Part shown: piece by piece, positions 43,979 to 52,984 of the stretch
Numbering within the stretch: the first letter of the stretch is position 1
How the letters are laid out: each line of letters begins with the position of its first letter
Source of the DNA: Lachnospiraceae bacterium
Lineage (GTDB): Bacteria > Bacillota > Clostridia > Lachnospirales > Lachnospiraceae
DNA: 64,000 nt
Assembly (NCBI GenBank): GCA_017412055.1
Contig: JAFQOW010000010.1
Coordinates: forward strand, 42,311-106,310
Direction: 5' to 3'
Notes under the pieces: generated by a model
The model's input: the letters and a program-made list of their open reading frames with translations, nothing else
Database searches by the model: none
Told to the model about the DNA's origin: nothing
Program-made: the position numbers and the translations under genes

Positions 43979-44872
43979 ATGAAGGATGGATTAAAAGAAA
44001 TGAATATTGATTTAAAGAGAAATGTAGAAAACTTTATAGGCTGTGAAGCTTCTTTTGAGGAAGCTTCAATGGTGGTGTTTGGTGCACCATTTGATTCTAC
44101 TACAAGCTTTAGACCGGGAGCGAGATTTGGTTCGGCTGCTATGCGCCATGAAAGCTTTGGATTAGAGACATATAGTCCTTATCAGGATAAGGATTTGCTA
44201 GATTATAAGGTGTTTGATAGTGGCGATTTGGAGCTTTGTTTTGGTAGTCAGGAAATGGCGTTAAAGGATATTGAGGATAGGACACGTGTAATTCTAGATG
44301 CAGGAAAGCTTCCGTTGCTTATAGGCGGGGAGCATTTGGTAACCTTAGGAAGTGTGAGAGCAGTAGCTTGTAAATATGATAATTTACATATTATTCATTT
44401 TGATGCTCATGCTGACTTAAGGGATGAGTATTTGGGTGTGGGACTTAGTCATGCATGTGTGATGAGACGATGTCATGAGATAGTAGGCGATGGTAGGATT
44501 CATCAGTTTTGTATAAGAAGTGGTGAGCGAGAGGAGTTCCTGTTTGCAAAAGAACATACAGATATGCATAAGTTTTCTTTTGAGGGCTTAAAGGAGCTTG
44601 TGGACAAGCTTGTGAAGGAAAATGTGCCTGTGTATTTTACTATTGATTTAGATTGTCTTGACCCTTCAGTATTTCCAGGGACAGGCACGCCAGAAGCAGG
44701 TGGAGTTACATTTATACAGCTTCTTGAGGCTATAAAGCTTGTAGCTAAGACAAATATAGTAGGTGCCGATGTTAATGAATTAGCTCCTATGCTTGATGGC
44801 AGCGGTGCATCTACAGCAGTGGCTTGCAAGGTGTTAAGAGAGCTGATGCTTGCTATATTGCAGAGTGCGTAG
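43979..44872 (+). CDS. speB: Agmatinase
   Basis: The 297-residue ureohydrolase turns agmatine into putrescine and urea. Manganese ligands are visible in GGEH (about 121), HFDAHADLRD (about 140-149) and TIDLDCLDP (about 222-230). GTGTPEAGG near 236 is typical of agmatinases. GAGG lies eight bases before the ATG. It follows speE by 31 bases and links the decarboxylase product to putrescine. Confidence 0.94.
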   Translation: MKDGLKEMNIDLKRNVENFIGCEASFEEASMVVFGAPFDSTTSFRPGARFGSAAMRHESFGLETYSPYQDKDLLDYKVFDSGDLELCFGSQEMALKDIEDRTRVILDAGKLPLLIGGEHLVTLGSVRAVACKYDNLHIIHFDAHADLRDEYLGVGLSHACVMRRCHEIVGDGRIHQFCIRSGEREEFLFAKEHTDMHKFSFEGLKELVDKLVKENVPVYFTIDLDCLDPSVFPGTGTPEAGGVTFIQLLEAIKLVAKTNIVGADVNELAPMLDGSGASTAVACKVLRELMLAILQSA

Positions 44873-44962
44873 CACGTAACAATCCGTAGAATTTTATATG
44901 GTAGTCAAGTGATATGTATGTAAATAAAAGTAATTATTGAGAAAGTTAATGAGGTAGAATAA

Positions 44963-46222
44963 ATGAGTAGAGTGTTAATTATTGGATGTGGTGGCGTAGC
45001 TTCAGTGGCTATCCAGAAATGTTGTCAGGTAAGTGAAGTGTTTACTGACATTTGCATAGCTAGTAGGACTAAGTCTAAGTGTGATGATTTAGCAGATAAG
45101 CTTAGAGGAAAGACTGCTACAAATATTACAACTGCAAAGGTAGATGCAGACAATGTAGACGAGCTTGTTGAGCTTATTAATAGCTATAAGCCTGAGCTTG
45201 TTATGAATATAGCATTGCCTTATCAGGATTTGACTATTATGGATGCTTGTCTTATCTGTGGCGTAAATTATATGGATACAGCTAATTATGAGCCGGAGGA
45301 TATAGAGGACCCTCAATGGAAAGAAATATATGAAAAGCGTTGTAAGGAAGAGGGCTTTTCTGCATACTTTGATTATAGCTGGCAGTGGGCTTATAAGGAG
45401 AAGTTTGAGAAGGCAGGGCTTACAGCTCTTTTAGGTTCTGGTTTTGACCCTGGTGTGACCCAGTGTTATTGTGCGTATGCATTGAAACATCATTTTGATA
45501 CCATTGAGACTATCGATATTTTAGATTGTAATGGGGGAGACCACGGATATCCTTTTGCTACAAATTTTAACCCAGAGATTAATTTAAGAGAAGTATCTGC
45601 TCCGGGAAGCTATTGGGAGAATGGACATTGGGTTGAGATTCCAGCCATGAGCATTAAGAGAGAATATGAATTTGATAAGGTAGGCATAAAGGATATGTAT
45701 CTTCTTCACCATGAGGAGATAGAATCATTGGCTAAAAATATACCTGGTGTTAAGAGAATTCGTTTCTTTATGACATTTGGTCAAAGCTATCTTACTCATA
45801 TGAAATGTCTTGAAAATGTGGGGATGCTTTCTACTACACCGATTATGTATGAAGGTAGAGAAATAGTTCCGATTCAGTTTTTAAAGGCACTTCTTCCAGA
45901 ACCTGCTACACTTGGACCACGAACTAAGGGTAAGACAAATATTGGATGTATATTTACTGGAAAGAAGGATGGTAAGGATAAAACATATTATGTTTATAAT
46001 GTGTGCGACCATGAGGAATGCTACAAAGAGGTTGGCTCTCAAGCAATCTCTTATACGACAGGTGTACCTGCTATGTGTGGTGCGTTGATGCTTCTTACTA
46101 AGAAGTGGGATAAAAAGGGCGTATATACAGTGGAAGAGTTTGATCCAGACCCTTATATGGAAGCGCTTTCTAAGTATGGTTTGCCATATGAAGAAACCTT
46201 TGAACCGGTGCTTGTGGATTAG
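44963..46222 (+). CDS. Carboxy(nor)spermidine dehydrogenase (saccharopine dehydrogenase family)
   Basis: The 419-residue protein has an N-terminal NAD(P) fold (LIIGCGGVASVAIQKC, about 4-19) and the layout of saccharopine-dehydrogenase-like CANSDH/CASDH: ANYEPEDI, FDPGVTQCYCAYALKHHFD and GGDHGYPFATNFNPEIN. It would reductively condense putrescine with aspartate semialdehyde to carboxyspermidine. The neighbouring agmatinase and NspC-type decarboxylase support this over lysine degradation. GAGG precedes the ATG. A 90-base gap separates it from speB, with no terminator seen. Confidence 0.9.
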   Translation: MSRVLIIGCGGVASVAIQKCCQVSEVFTDICIASRTKSKCDDLADKLRGKTATNITTAKVDADNVDELVELINSYKPELVMNIALPYQDLTIMDACLICGVNYMDTANYEPEDIEDPQWKEIYEKRCKEEGFSAYFDYSWQWAYKEKFEKAGLTALLGSGFDPGVTQCYCAYALKHHFDTIETIDILDCNGGDHGYPFATNFNPEINLREVSAPGSYWENGHWVEIPAMSIKREYEFDKVGIKDMYLLHHEEIESLAKNIPGVKRIRFFMTFGQSYLTHMKCLENVGMLSTTPIMYEGREIVPIQFLKALLPEPATLGPRTKGKTNIGCIFTGKKDGKDKTYYVYNVCDHEECYKEVGSQAISYTTGVPAMCGALMLLTKKWDKKGVYTVEEFDPDPYMEALSKYGLPYEETFEPVLVD

Positions 46223-46290
46223 TTTTGTCAAATATGATGATACGGATTTGCTCGCTTGGTTCTTGAATAAAATGATATAAGAGGCATAAT

Positions 46291-47559
46291 ATGGAAAGAG
46301 TATGTAAGGATGTTTTAGCCCCTCAGTTTAGGGGGCTTGAAAAATATAATATTGATGATTTATTTAATACTTTGTCTACACCATCATACGTTATAGACGA
46401 AGCTATGCTTAGAAGAAATGGTGAGATTTTAAAGGGTATTCAAGATAGGACAGGCTGTAAAATTCTTCTTGCACAGAAGGCCTTTTCAAATTTTAATATG
46501 TACAATATATTGGGCAATTACCTTGCAGGAACAGAGGCCAGTGGGTTGTATGAAGCGCGTCTTGGAGCAGAGAAAATGCCAGAGGGCGAAGTGCATGTTT
46601 TTTGTGGTGCATATAAGGAGCCGGAATTTGATGAGTTATTAAAATATGCTGACCATATTGTATTTAATTCCGTAAATCAATTGACAAAGTTTGGAAATAG
46701 AGCGAAGGTGGCAGGAAAGAGCATAGGTATTCGTGTTAATCCAGAGTGTTCAACAAAAGAGGGATATGAAATATATAATCCGTGTGCGCCAGGTGGAAGG
46801 CTTGGTGTAACTAAGGCACAGTGGGATGATGAGATGACACCAGAGCTTATAGATAGCCTTGATGGAATACATTTTCATACATTGTGTGAGCAGGGAGCGG
46901 AAGCTTTGGAAGTTACATTAAAGGCTGTTGAAGAAAAATTTGGTAAGTATTTTTCTAGGCTTAAGTGGATTAATTTTGGCGGTGGACATCATATAACTAA
47001 GGATGATTATAATATTGAATTATTAGAAAGTCTTATTAATCACATTCAGTCTAAGTATCAGGTGGTTGTTTATTTAGAGCCTGGTGAGGCTTGTGCATTA
47101 AACGCTGGTTATCTTGTTTCTGAGGTTCTTGACATTACGAAAAATGGTGATGTGACAAATGCTATTTTAGATGTATCAGCTGCATGTCATATGCCTGATG
47201 TAATAGAGATGCCATATATGCCACCAGTATTAAGAGCTAAGGCTATGGAAACATATGGCAATGATATGGAACATGATTTAGACGGTGGCTTTTATACCAA
47301 TGTAGATAAAGGTGCTGTTTACCGTCTTGGTGGACCTACTTGTCTTTCTGGTGATATTATAGGCGATTACTATTTTGAAGACTTGATTAAAATTGGAAAT
47401 AGAGTTATATTTGGAGATATGGCAATATATACAACGTGTAAGAATAATACATTTAATGGAATGCCTTTACCTTCCATATATGCTTTAAAGGAAAATGGTG
47501 ACTTAGTTGAATTGATAAGTTTTGGATATGAGGATTTTAAGGTAAGGCTAGGGAAGTAG
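46291..47559 (+). CDS. nspC: Carboxy(nor)spermidine decarboxylase
   Basis: The 422-residue PLP enzyme of the alanine racemase fold has LLAQKAFSNF with the PLP Lys (about 53), EASGLYEARLGAE, HFHTLCEQG, NFGGGHH and YLEPGEACALNAGY (about 253-266). These match NspC decarboxylases rather than LysA. It should convert carboxyspermidine to spermidine, ending the pathway. GAGG lies seven bases before the ATG. The next gene starts 9 bases after its stop. Confidence 0.92.
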   Translation: MERVCKDVLAPQFRGLEKYNIDDLFNTLSTPSYVIDEAMLRRNGEILKGIQDRTGCKILLAQKAFSNFNMYNILGNYLAGTEASGLYEARLGAEKMPEGEVHVFCGAYKEPEFDELLKYADHIVFNSVNQLTKFGNRAKVAGKSIGIRVNPECSTKEGYEIYNPCAPGGRLGVTKAQWDDEMTPELIDSLDGIHFHTLCEQGAEALEVTLKAVEEKFGKYFSRLKWINFGGGHHITKDDYNIELLESLINHIQSKYQVVVYLEPGEACALNAGYLVSEVLDITKNGDVTNAILDVSAACHMPDVIEMPYMPPVLRAKAMETYGNDMEHDLDGGFYTNVDKGAVYRLGGPTCLSGDIIGDYYFEDLIKIGNRVIFGDMAIYTTCKNNTFNGMPLPSIYALKENGDLVELISFGYEDFKVRLGK

Positions 47560-47568
47560 GTTTTTTCT

Positions 47569-48978
47569 ATGTATGAAAGGATGAAAACAAATTTTTTTAA
47601 TTTCATAAACGAGTATAGAGATTTTTTTAGTGGTCATAAAAATGAAGAGGATATTGCGTGCCTTTGTACGCAACCATTTTGGCAGAGTCTTATGCATAGT
47701 AAGAGACGTTTAGATGAAAATGGTTTGACTATTGAGCTTGAGTATCTTGATGAAAAGGAAGGAAAAAAGCGTGGAAGCTTTCTTAAGACAGGAGAGCTAA
47801 ATAGGAAAAGAATAGAGACAGAAGTGTATCCTAAAAGGTCTACATATAAGGCTGGATTTACGAAAAAAAGATTAACTGTCAATAAAAGAATTATGAAAAA
47901 TGGTAGCTGCATATACGAGGAAAATGCAGATATGATGGTTTGTACAGATCAGCTTATGAAGGATGGAGAGGATACATATGTAGAGTGTCCAAAATGTGGA
48001 CACAAGGATACCATATCAGCATTTATAGGAGGATGTAGCTATTGTAATAGTAAATTTCATATTCAAGAAAATGACCTTAAGATTTCATCCTTTTATATGA
48101 AAAATGATTATGAAAAGGGAATATCTAGATGGTTTGGCAGAATGTGGAAGGCAGCTACATTTGTTTTAATACCTAGCATTATATTTGTAGTGCCACTTTT
48201 TGTTATTGCTTGTATCATAGATGCTCTTTTTAGTAATGCAGAACTTATAAAAAAAGTGGTTGATACAGGATTGCATATAAGTGGAACAACGCTGCTTTTG
48301 TCGTTGGCTTTTTGGTTATGCCTTATATTTGTAAATATTATCAGGTGGATATATTATGATAATCATATGTTTGTTAGAATCAATTATAGTCCATTTAATA
48401 GAGAACTTAGAGAAAAAATTAAGGATTTTAGCAGCGAGGTTTTTGTACAAAATCTTGAGATGATTCTTAGAAATATCCATATGACAAACAGGGCAGAGGA
48501 TGTAAATGTATTTACGCGTATAGAGATGTCAAGGATAGTAGATTACTATAGCAATGTGATAGATTGTAGCTTGACTGACATTAAATTTATAGATTTTAAA
48601 GAGCTTGAGAATGAATATGTACTAATAGCTAATGTAGGTATGGACGTATACAGATATATGGGTGAAAAAATTGATAAGCAGTATGAAACTCTTACGTTGA
48701 CATTATCAGGTATTAAAGATATGGTTATCGATAATATCAGTGTAATCTCTATGTATGAATGTGAATCCTGCGGTAGTACCGTAAATTTGCTTAATGGTGG
48801 AGTGTGTGAATATTGTGGAAGTAAGATACCTTATGAGAAGTATAATTTTATCATTGATAATTATAGAATTAATGAAGAGTGTGTGCCAGAGGAACAAAAG
48901 ATAAGAAAAAAGCTTATTATTACTTTCTTTGTGGCGTATGCACTTGCTGTGTTGGGGATATTACTGTTGGTTGGATAG
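47569..48978 (+). CDS. Unrecognised membrane protein with two zinc ribbons
   Basis: This 469-residue protein has a charged N-terminal region (about 1-135), a first zinc ribbon (CPKCG...CSYC, about 141-161), two hydrophobic segments (about 196-220 and 240-262), a soluble region (about 265-400) distantly like Tim44/TIM44-like folds (VQNLEMILRNIHMTNRAEDVNVF), a second zinc ribbon (CESCG...CEYCG, about 402-423) and a final helix (about 447-468). I do not recognise the family with certainty. It starts 9 bases after nspC, so it may be part of the polyamine transcript, but no functional link is evident. Confidence 0.6.
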   Translation: MYERMKTNFFNFINEYRDFFSGHKNEEDIACLCTQPFWQSLMHSKRRLDENGLTIELEYLDEKEGKKRGSFLKTGELNRKRIETEVYPKRSTYKAGFTKKRLTVNKRIMKNGSCIYEENADMMVCTDQLMKDGEDTYVECPKCGHKDTISAFIGGCSYCNSKFHIQENDLKISSFYMKNDYEKGISRWFGRMWKAATFVLIPSIIFVVPLFVIACIIDALFSNAELIKKVVDTGLHISGTTLLLSLAFWLCLIFVNIIRWIYYDNHMFVRINYSPFNRELREKIKDFSSEVFVQNLEMILRNIHMTNRAEDVNVFTRIEMSRIVDYYSNVIDCSLTDIKFIDFKELENEYVLIANVGMDVYRYMGEKIDKQYETLTLTLSGIKDMVIDNISVISMYECESCGSTVNLLNGGVCEYCGSKIPYEKYNFIIDNYRINEECVPEEQKIRKKLIITFFVAYALAVLGILLLVG

Positions 48979-48996
48979 AGAGGATGGTGAGATTTT

Positions 48997-49632
48997 ATGA
49001 GAATATTATGCATAGGTGATAGTAATACATGGGGTTATAATCCCCAAAATGGGCTAAGGCATGCTAATAGATGGACAAAAGTATTAGCGACACTTATGCC
49101 TGAGAATGAAATCATAGAAGAAGGTTTAAATGGAAGAACAATATTGTCTAAAGATCTGATTATTCCAGAAAGATGTGGCATAAGTGCTTTAAAACTATTA
49201 CTAATGTCCCATAAGCCTCTTGATTATGTAGTGGTTATGCTGGGAACTAACGAACTTAAGGTGGGAAGTAATCGTAATATTAACTATATAGCTGACGGAA
49301 TAGAAGAATTTATTAATATAATTAATTCAAAGGAATTGTGGCAAAGATTTGGCATCCCTAAGATTCTTATTATCTCGCCAGTATTAGTACGAGATGAACT
49401 TGGGAAAAATGGCAATGTATTTGATAATTATGATAAAGAAAGCGTTACAATATCAAAAATGTTAGCACCAGAATTTTTAAAGATTTGCAGTAAACATGAT
49501 ATATCTTTTTTGAATGCGGCAGATTATGCAGAGGCGTCGTTAGCTGATTGTATTCATATGGACGAGGAAAATCATAAAAAGTTAGCTGTTGCTATTTATA
49601 AGAAACTTATTGAAATAGATAAAAATAAGTAA
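48997..49632 (+). CDS. SGNH/GDSL-type hydrolase
   Basis: The 211-residue protein has all four SGNH blocks: IGDSNTWG (Ser9), GLNGRT (Gly/Asn), VMLGTNELK (Asn about 86) and DCIHMDEENH (Asp and His, about 185-194). No signal peptide is seen, so it is probably an intracellular esterase such as an arylesterase or deacetylase. The substrate is unknown. It starts 18 bases after the zinc-ribbon gene with a GAGGATGGTGAG site. Confidence 0.85.
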   Translation: MRILCIGDSNTWGYNPQNGLRHANRWTKVLATLMPENEIIEEGLNGRTILSKDLIIPERCGISALKLLLMSHKPLDYVVVMLGTNELKVGSNRNINYIADGIEEFINIINSKELWQRFGIPKILIISPVLVRDELGKNGNVFDNYDKESVTISKMLAPEFLKICSKHDISFLNAADYAEASLADCIHMDEENHKKLAVAIYKKLIEIDKNK

Positions 49633-49672
49633 AATTCGTTGTATATTATTATGATGATTACACAAACTATAG

Positions 49673-49710
49673 AAAGAGGCTATCAAAGTTATCAGATAGC
49701 CTCTTTATTA
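49673..49710 (+). terminator. Terminator between the hydrolase and coat genes
   Basis: AAAGAGGCTATC (49673-49684) pairs perfectly with GATAGCCTCTTT (49695-49706). A short T-rich stretch follows. It lies 30 bases before the coat-gene start, so either that gene has a promoter within this gap or the hairpin attenuates it. Confidence 0.75.
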
Positions 49711-49739
49711 ATTGTATATAATGTAAGGAGGAATTAGTC

Positions 49740-49922
49740 ATGACAGAAATTTCAGAATTAGAATTACAGAATCTTCGCCATCTTATAGCAGGATTTGACA
49801 CATCACATTGTAAGCTTAAGGAATATGCTAACTGTGCAACAGACCAAAAGGTAAAGGCTTTCTTTGAAAAGGGTGCGCAGACAGCAATGCAGAATAAAGA
49901 ACAGTTAATGAAGTTCTTATAG
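49740..49922 (+). CDS. Small coat-associated protein
   Basis: The 60-residue helical protein (ELELQNLRHLIAGFDTSHCKLKEYA) resembles the N-terminal part of CotF-type spore coat proteins and the small proteins often encoded beside them. AAGGAGG lies nine bases before the ATG. It is followed 12 bases later by the CotF-like gene, with which it should be cotranscribed. The short length makes the call tentative. Confidence 0.6.
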   Translation: MTEISELELQNLRHLIAGFDTSHCKLKEYANCATDQKVKAFFEKGAQTAMQNKEQLMKFL

Positions 49923-49934
49923 GAGGGGATTGAT

Positions 49935-50198
49935 ATGCAGATGCAGGAAAAGACAATGGTAAATGATGTTTTAGCAGGTATGAACGGTGAGCTTGTAAGA
50001 TATGGTGAGATGATTCCACAGACAGAGAACATGCAGCTTAAGACTACTTTAAAGCAGTTTCGTAATGCTTGTGAGTTATCACAGGAAGAGTTATATCAGA
50101 TAGCGAGAGATAAGGCTTATTATGTACCTGCTGATAAGGCTGGTATGGAAGATATTAAGCATGTGAAGTCTTTGTTTAGCCAGGGAAGCATGCTTTAA
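49935..50198 (+). CDS. CotF-family spore coat protein
   Basis: The 87-residue protein has the CotF pattern: KTMVNDVLAGMNGELVRYGEMI, then LKTTLKQFRNACELSQEELYQIARDKAYYVPA. Members are helical coat proteins of Bacillus and clostridial spores. GGAGGGG precedes the ATG. A strong terminator follows, closing the two-gene unit. Length is close to other clostridial versions. Confidence 0.8.
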   Translation: MQMQEKTMVNDVLAGMNGELVRYGEMIPQTENMQLKTTLKQFRNACELSQEELYQIARDKAYYVPADKAGMEDIKHVKSLFSQGSML

Positions 50199-50227
50199 TA
50201 GGTAGATAAATTGTAGGTAAATAAGAG

Positions 50228-50267
50228 GAAGCTAGGATATCATTAAAAAGATATTCTAGCTTCTTTT
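50228..50267 (+). terminator. Terminator of the coat gene pair
   Basis: GAAGCTAGGATATC pairs with GATATTCTAGCTTC (one G-U pair) around an eight-base loop, followed by four Ts. Confidence 0.88.
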
Positions 50268-50277
50268 AAAATACTAC

Positions 50278-50306
50278 TTGACATTACATTAATATAAATA
50301 TAATAT
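50278..50306 (+). promoter_or_regulatory. Promoter of the ArsR/Zn-Cd ATPase operon
   Basis: A perfect TTGACA (50278-50283) and TAATAT (50301-50306) are spaced by 17 bases. The predicted start lies inside the operator next to it. Confidence 0.75.
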
Positions 50307-50311
50307 AAACA

Positions 50312-50329
50312 TATGAACAATTATTCATA
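50312..50329 (+). promoter_or_regulatory. ArsR/CadC-type operator
   Basis: TATGAA-CAATTA-TTCATA is a perfect inverted repeat (6-6-6) directly downstream of the -10 box, at the expected start site. The shape matches ArsR/SmtB-family operators. The regulator gene follows at 50381, so autorepression is expected. Confidence 0.75.
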
Positions 50330-50380
50330 CGTTAAAATGTAAATAAGAGTTTATATAATATTATCAAGGAGATGTATGTT

Positions 50381-50767
50381 ATGGAGAGAGATAAAGTGAA
50401 TATTTTAAATTCTGAGAATGATCCATGTAATTGCGAATATATACATATTCATCAGGATATTGTAGATAAGGTTAATGATAATATGCCAGAGGAAGAGGTA
50501 CTTTTCGACTTGGCTGAATTTTTTAAAGTATTTGCTGATTCTACTAGAATTAAGATTTTATACGTATTGCTACAGTCAGAAATGTGTGTGTGTGATATAG
50601 GACAGGTACTAAATATTAGTCAGTCTGCTGTGTCACATCAGCTTCGAATGTTAAAGCAAATGCGTCTTGTCAAGTATAGAAAAGAAGGAAAGTCAATTTT
50701 TTATTCATTATCTGATGGACATATAGAACATATATTAAATCAAGGCATAGAACATATAATGGAATAA
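50381..50767 (+). CDS. ArsR/SmtB-family metal-sensing repressor (CadC/CzrA-like)
   Basis: The 128-residue winged-helix repressor has the ArsR core (FFKVFADSTRIKILYVLL, then ISQSAVSHQLRML). Both metal sites are visible: the CadC-type alpha3N site (CVCD with N-terminal CNC Cys residues) and the alpha5 zinc site as D-G-H, ten residues, H-I-M-E at the C-terminus. It should dissociate from its operator on binding Zn, Cd or Pb and release the ATPase gene downstream. AAGGAG lies nine bases before ATG 50381; ATG 50372 is too close to it. Confidence 0.88.
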   Translation: MERDKVNILNSENDPCNCEYIHIHQDIVDKVNDNMPEEEVLFDLAEFFKVFADSTRIKILYVLLQSEMCVCDIGQVLNISQSAVSHQLRMLKQMRLVKYRKEGKSIFYSLSDGHIEHILNQGIEHIME

Positions 50768-50784
50768 TAAACGGAGGTAACAAT

Positions 50785-52899
50785 ATGTGTGAAGTACATA
50801 AGGATGAGAAAATAAATAAAGAATGTTGTTGTTCTAAACGCAATCATAAAGAACATAATCATAAAGAACATCACCACGAACATCATCATGAACATAGTTG
50901 TGGTTGCGGACATGACCATGAACATGGCGGAGATATTGAAGGTAAGGAAATTGCTAAGATTTTCTTAGCAGGGATATTCTTAGTTGCGGCTATATTTGTT
51001 GGAAAATATTCCTATGAATTATCACATAAGCTTGCTATAAGTCTTGGAACAGTTGAAACTATAAGCTTGATATTATATTTAATATCATATTTTACAGTAG
51101 GTGGAGAGGTTGTAAAAACTGCTGTTAGAAATATAATGAAGGGTAAAGTTTTCGATGAAAATTTCCTTATGGCGTTAGCTACTGTAGGAGCATTTTTCAT
51201 AGGAGAGTATCCTGAAGCAGTTGCAGTTATGATGTTCTATCAAGTGGGAGAAATGTTTCAGGATTATGCTGTGGGTAAATCTAGAAAATCTATTTCAGCA
51301 CTTATGGATATTAGACCTAATGTAGCCTATGTGAAGCTTCATGACGGAACTGTAGTTAAGAAAGAACCTTCAGAGGTTAGAATAGGGGAGATTATTGTCG
51401 TAAAACCGGGAGAAAAGGTTGCTCTTGATGGCAAACTTGCAAAAGGCGAAGGAACAATTGATACTATGGCACTAACAGGAGAGAGCCTTCCAAGGGAGAT
51501 TTATGTAGGGGATGATATAATAAGTGGTTCTATAAGTGTTAGTGGTGTCTTAGAGATTGAGGTTACAAAGGAATTTAGTCAGTCAACTGTATCAAAGATT
51601 CTTGAACTTGTGGAGAATGCCAGTCATAAGAAGGCGGATAGCGAGAAGTTTATTACAAAGTTTGCCAGATATTATACTCCAGTGGTCGTTGTTGTAGCTC
51701 TTTTGCTTGCTACAATTCCACCATTTATAGAAGGTGTCGGTGTGGTGGATGTATGGTATAAGTGGTTATACAGAGCCCTTAGCTTTTTAGTTATCTCTTG
51801 TCCATGTGCGCTAGTTATTTCCGTTCCACTTAGCTTCTTTGCAGGAATAGGTGGTGCGTCAGCTAATGGTATATTGATTAAGGGAAGTTCTTATATGGAA
51901 GCTCTTGCTAAGACAGGAGTAGTCGTATTTGATAAAACTGGAACACTTACAAAAGGAAACTTTAAAGTAGTTAATGCAATACCATACGGAGATGAAAAAG
52001 AACTAAATGTAATTAAATATGCAACTATAGCAGAGCTATATTCAAACCATCCTATTGGTTTATCACTTAAAGAAACCTATAAAAATAGGGTGTTAGAGCA
52101 TTCAGATATTTTAGAAACTATTGAGGCTTTGGAATTAAAGACAGATGGTAGTAATTTTGAAGAAATAACTGGTTATGGTATAAAAGCTATGGCAGAGGGA
52201 CAAATTATTTATGTTGGAAATCATAAGCTTATGGACAAGGTTGGTATTTCCTATGAGGTGTGTAAAGAGTTAGGAACGATAGTTTATGTGGCCATAGGAG
52301 AAAGTGAAGATAAGCTAAGATATATAGGTGCTATAGTTATAGCGGATGAGATAAAGGATGATTCTAAGGATGCTATTTTAGGTTTGAAAACAGTAGGTGT
52401 TGAAAAAACTGTTATGCTTACAGGTGATAAGAAAAATATAGCTGAATATGTTGGAAATAGTCTAGGCGTTACAGAAATATATAGTCAGTTGTTGCCAGCT
52501 GATAAGGTTGATAAATTAGAAATGATATTGGCAGAAAATAAAGGGGAAAAGAAGGTGGCTTTTGCTGGTGATGGAATTAATGATGCACCAGTTCTTGCCA
52601 GAGCTGATATAGGTATTGCAATGGGAGGTTTAGGCCAGGATGCAGCCATAGAAGCAGCAGATATTGTAATCATGGATGATAAGCCATCAAGCATTGTTAA
52701 AGCTATAAAAATATCAAAAAAGACATTGTCAATCGTAAAGCAGAATATTGTATTTGCAATCGGTGTTAAGGTACTTGTGTTATTCCTTGCAGCATTAGGT
52801 ATAGCTTCAATGTGGTACGCAGTATTTGCAGATGTTGGAGTTTGTGTTATAGCTATTTTAAATGCGTTAAGAGCTATGAAATACAAATTTAACAAATAA
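50785..52899 (+). CDS. P1B-type Zn/Cd/Pb-exporting ATPase with His-rich N-terminus
   Basis: The 704-residue ATPase pumps divalent soft metals out of the cell. The N-terminus (about 1-52) is full of His and Cys (CCC, HHHEHHHEH, CGCGHDHEH) in place of a full HMA domain and may bind metal. The membrane CPC site is in SCPCALVIS (ZntA/CadA type), the phosphorylation site is DKTGTLTKG, and HP, TGD and GDGINDAP loops are present. GGAGGT lies before ATG 50785, 17 bases after the repressor gene. It should be induced when the repressor binds metal. Confidence 0.93.
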   Translation: MCEVHKDEKINKECCCSKRNHKEHNHKEHHHEHHHEHSCGCGHDHEHGGDIEGKEIAKIFLAGIFLVAAIFVGKYSYELSHKLAISLGTVETISLILYLISYFTVGGEVVKTAVRNIMKGKVFDENFLMALATVGAFFIGEYPEAVAVMMFYQVGEMFQDYAVGKSRKSISALMDIRPNVAYVKLHDGTVVKKEPSEVRIGEIIVVKPGEKVALDGKLAKGEGTIDTMALTGESLPREIYVGDDIISGSISVSGVLEIEVTKEFSQSTVSKILELVENASHKKADSEKFITKFARYYTPVVVVVALLLATIPPFIEGVGVVDVWYKWLYRALSFLVISCPCALVISVPLSFFAGIGGASANGILIKGSSYMEALAKTGVVVFDKTGTLTKGNFKVVNAIPYGDEKELNVIKYATIAELYSNHPIGLSLKETYKNRVLEHSDILETIEALELKTDGSNFEEITGYGIKAMAEGQIIYVGNHKLMDKVGISYEVCKELGTIVYVAIGESEDKLRYIGAIVIADEIKDDSKDAILGLKTVGVEKTVMLTGDKKNIAEYVGNSLGVTEIYSQLLPADKVDKLEMILAENKGEKKVAFAGDGINDAPVLARADIGIAMGGLGQDAAIEAADIVIMDDKPSSIVKAIKISKKTLSIVKQNIVFAIGVKVLVLFLAALGIASMWYAVFADVGVCVIAILNALRAMKYKFNK

Positions 52900-52984
52900 A
52901 TAGTATTAAAATATCTTTAAGAAAGTTGGTTTTTATTGTATAATTCAAGTAGTTTATTATGTAAAAGAAAGGTACGGTATAATT

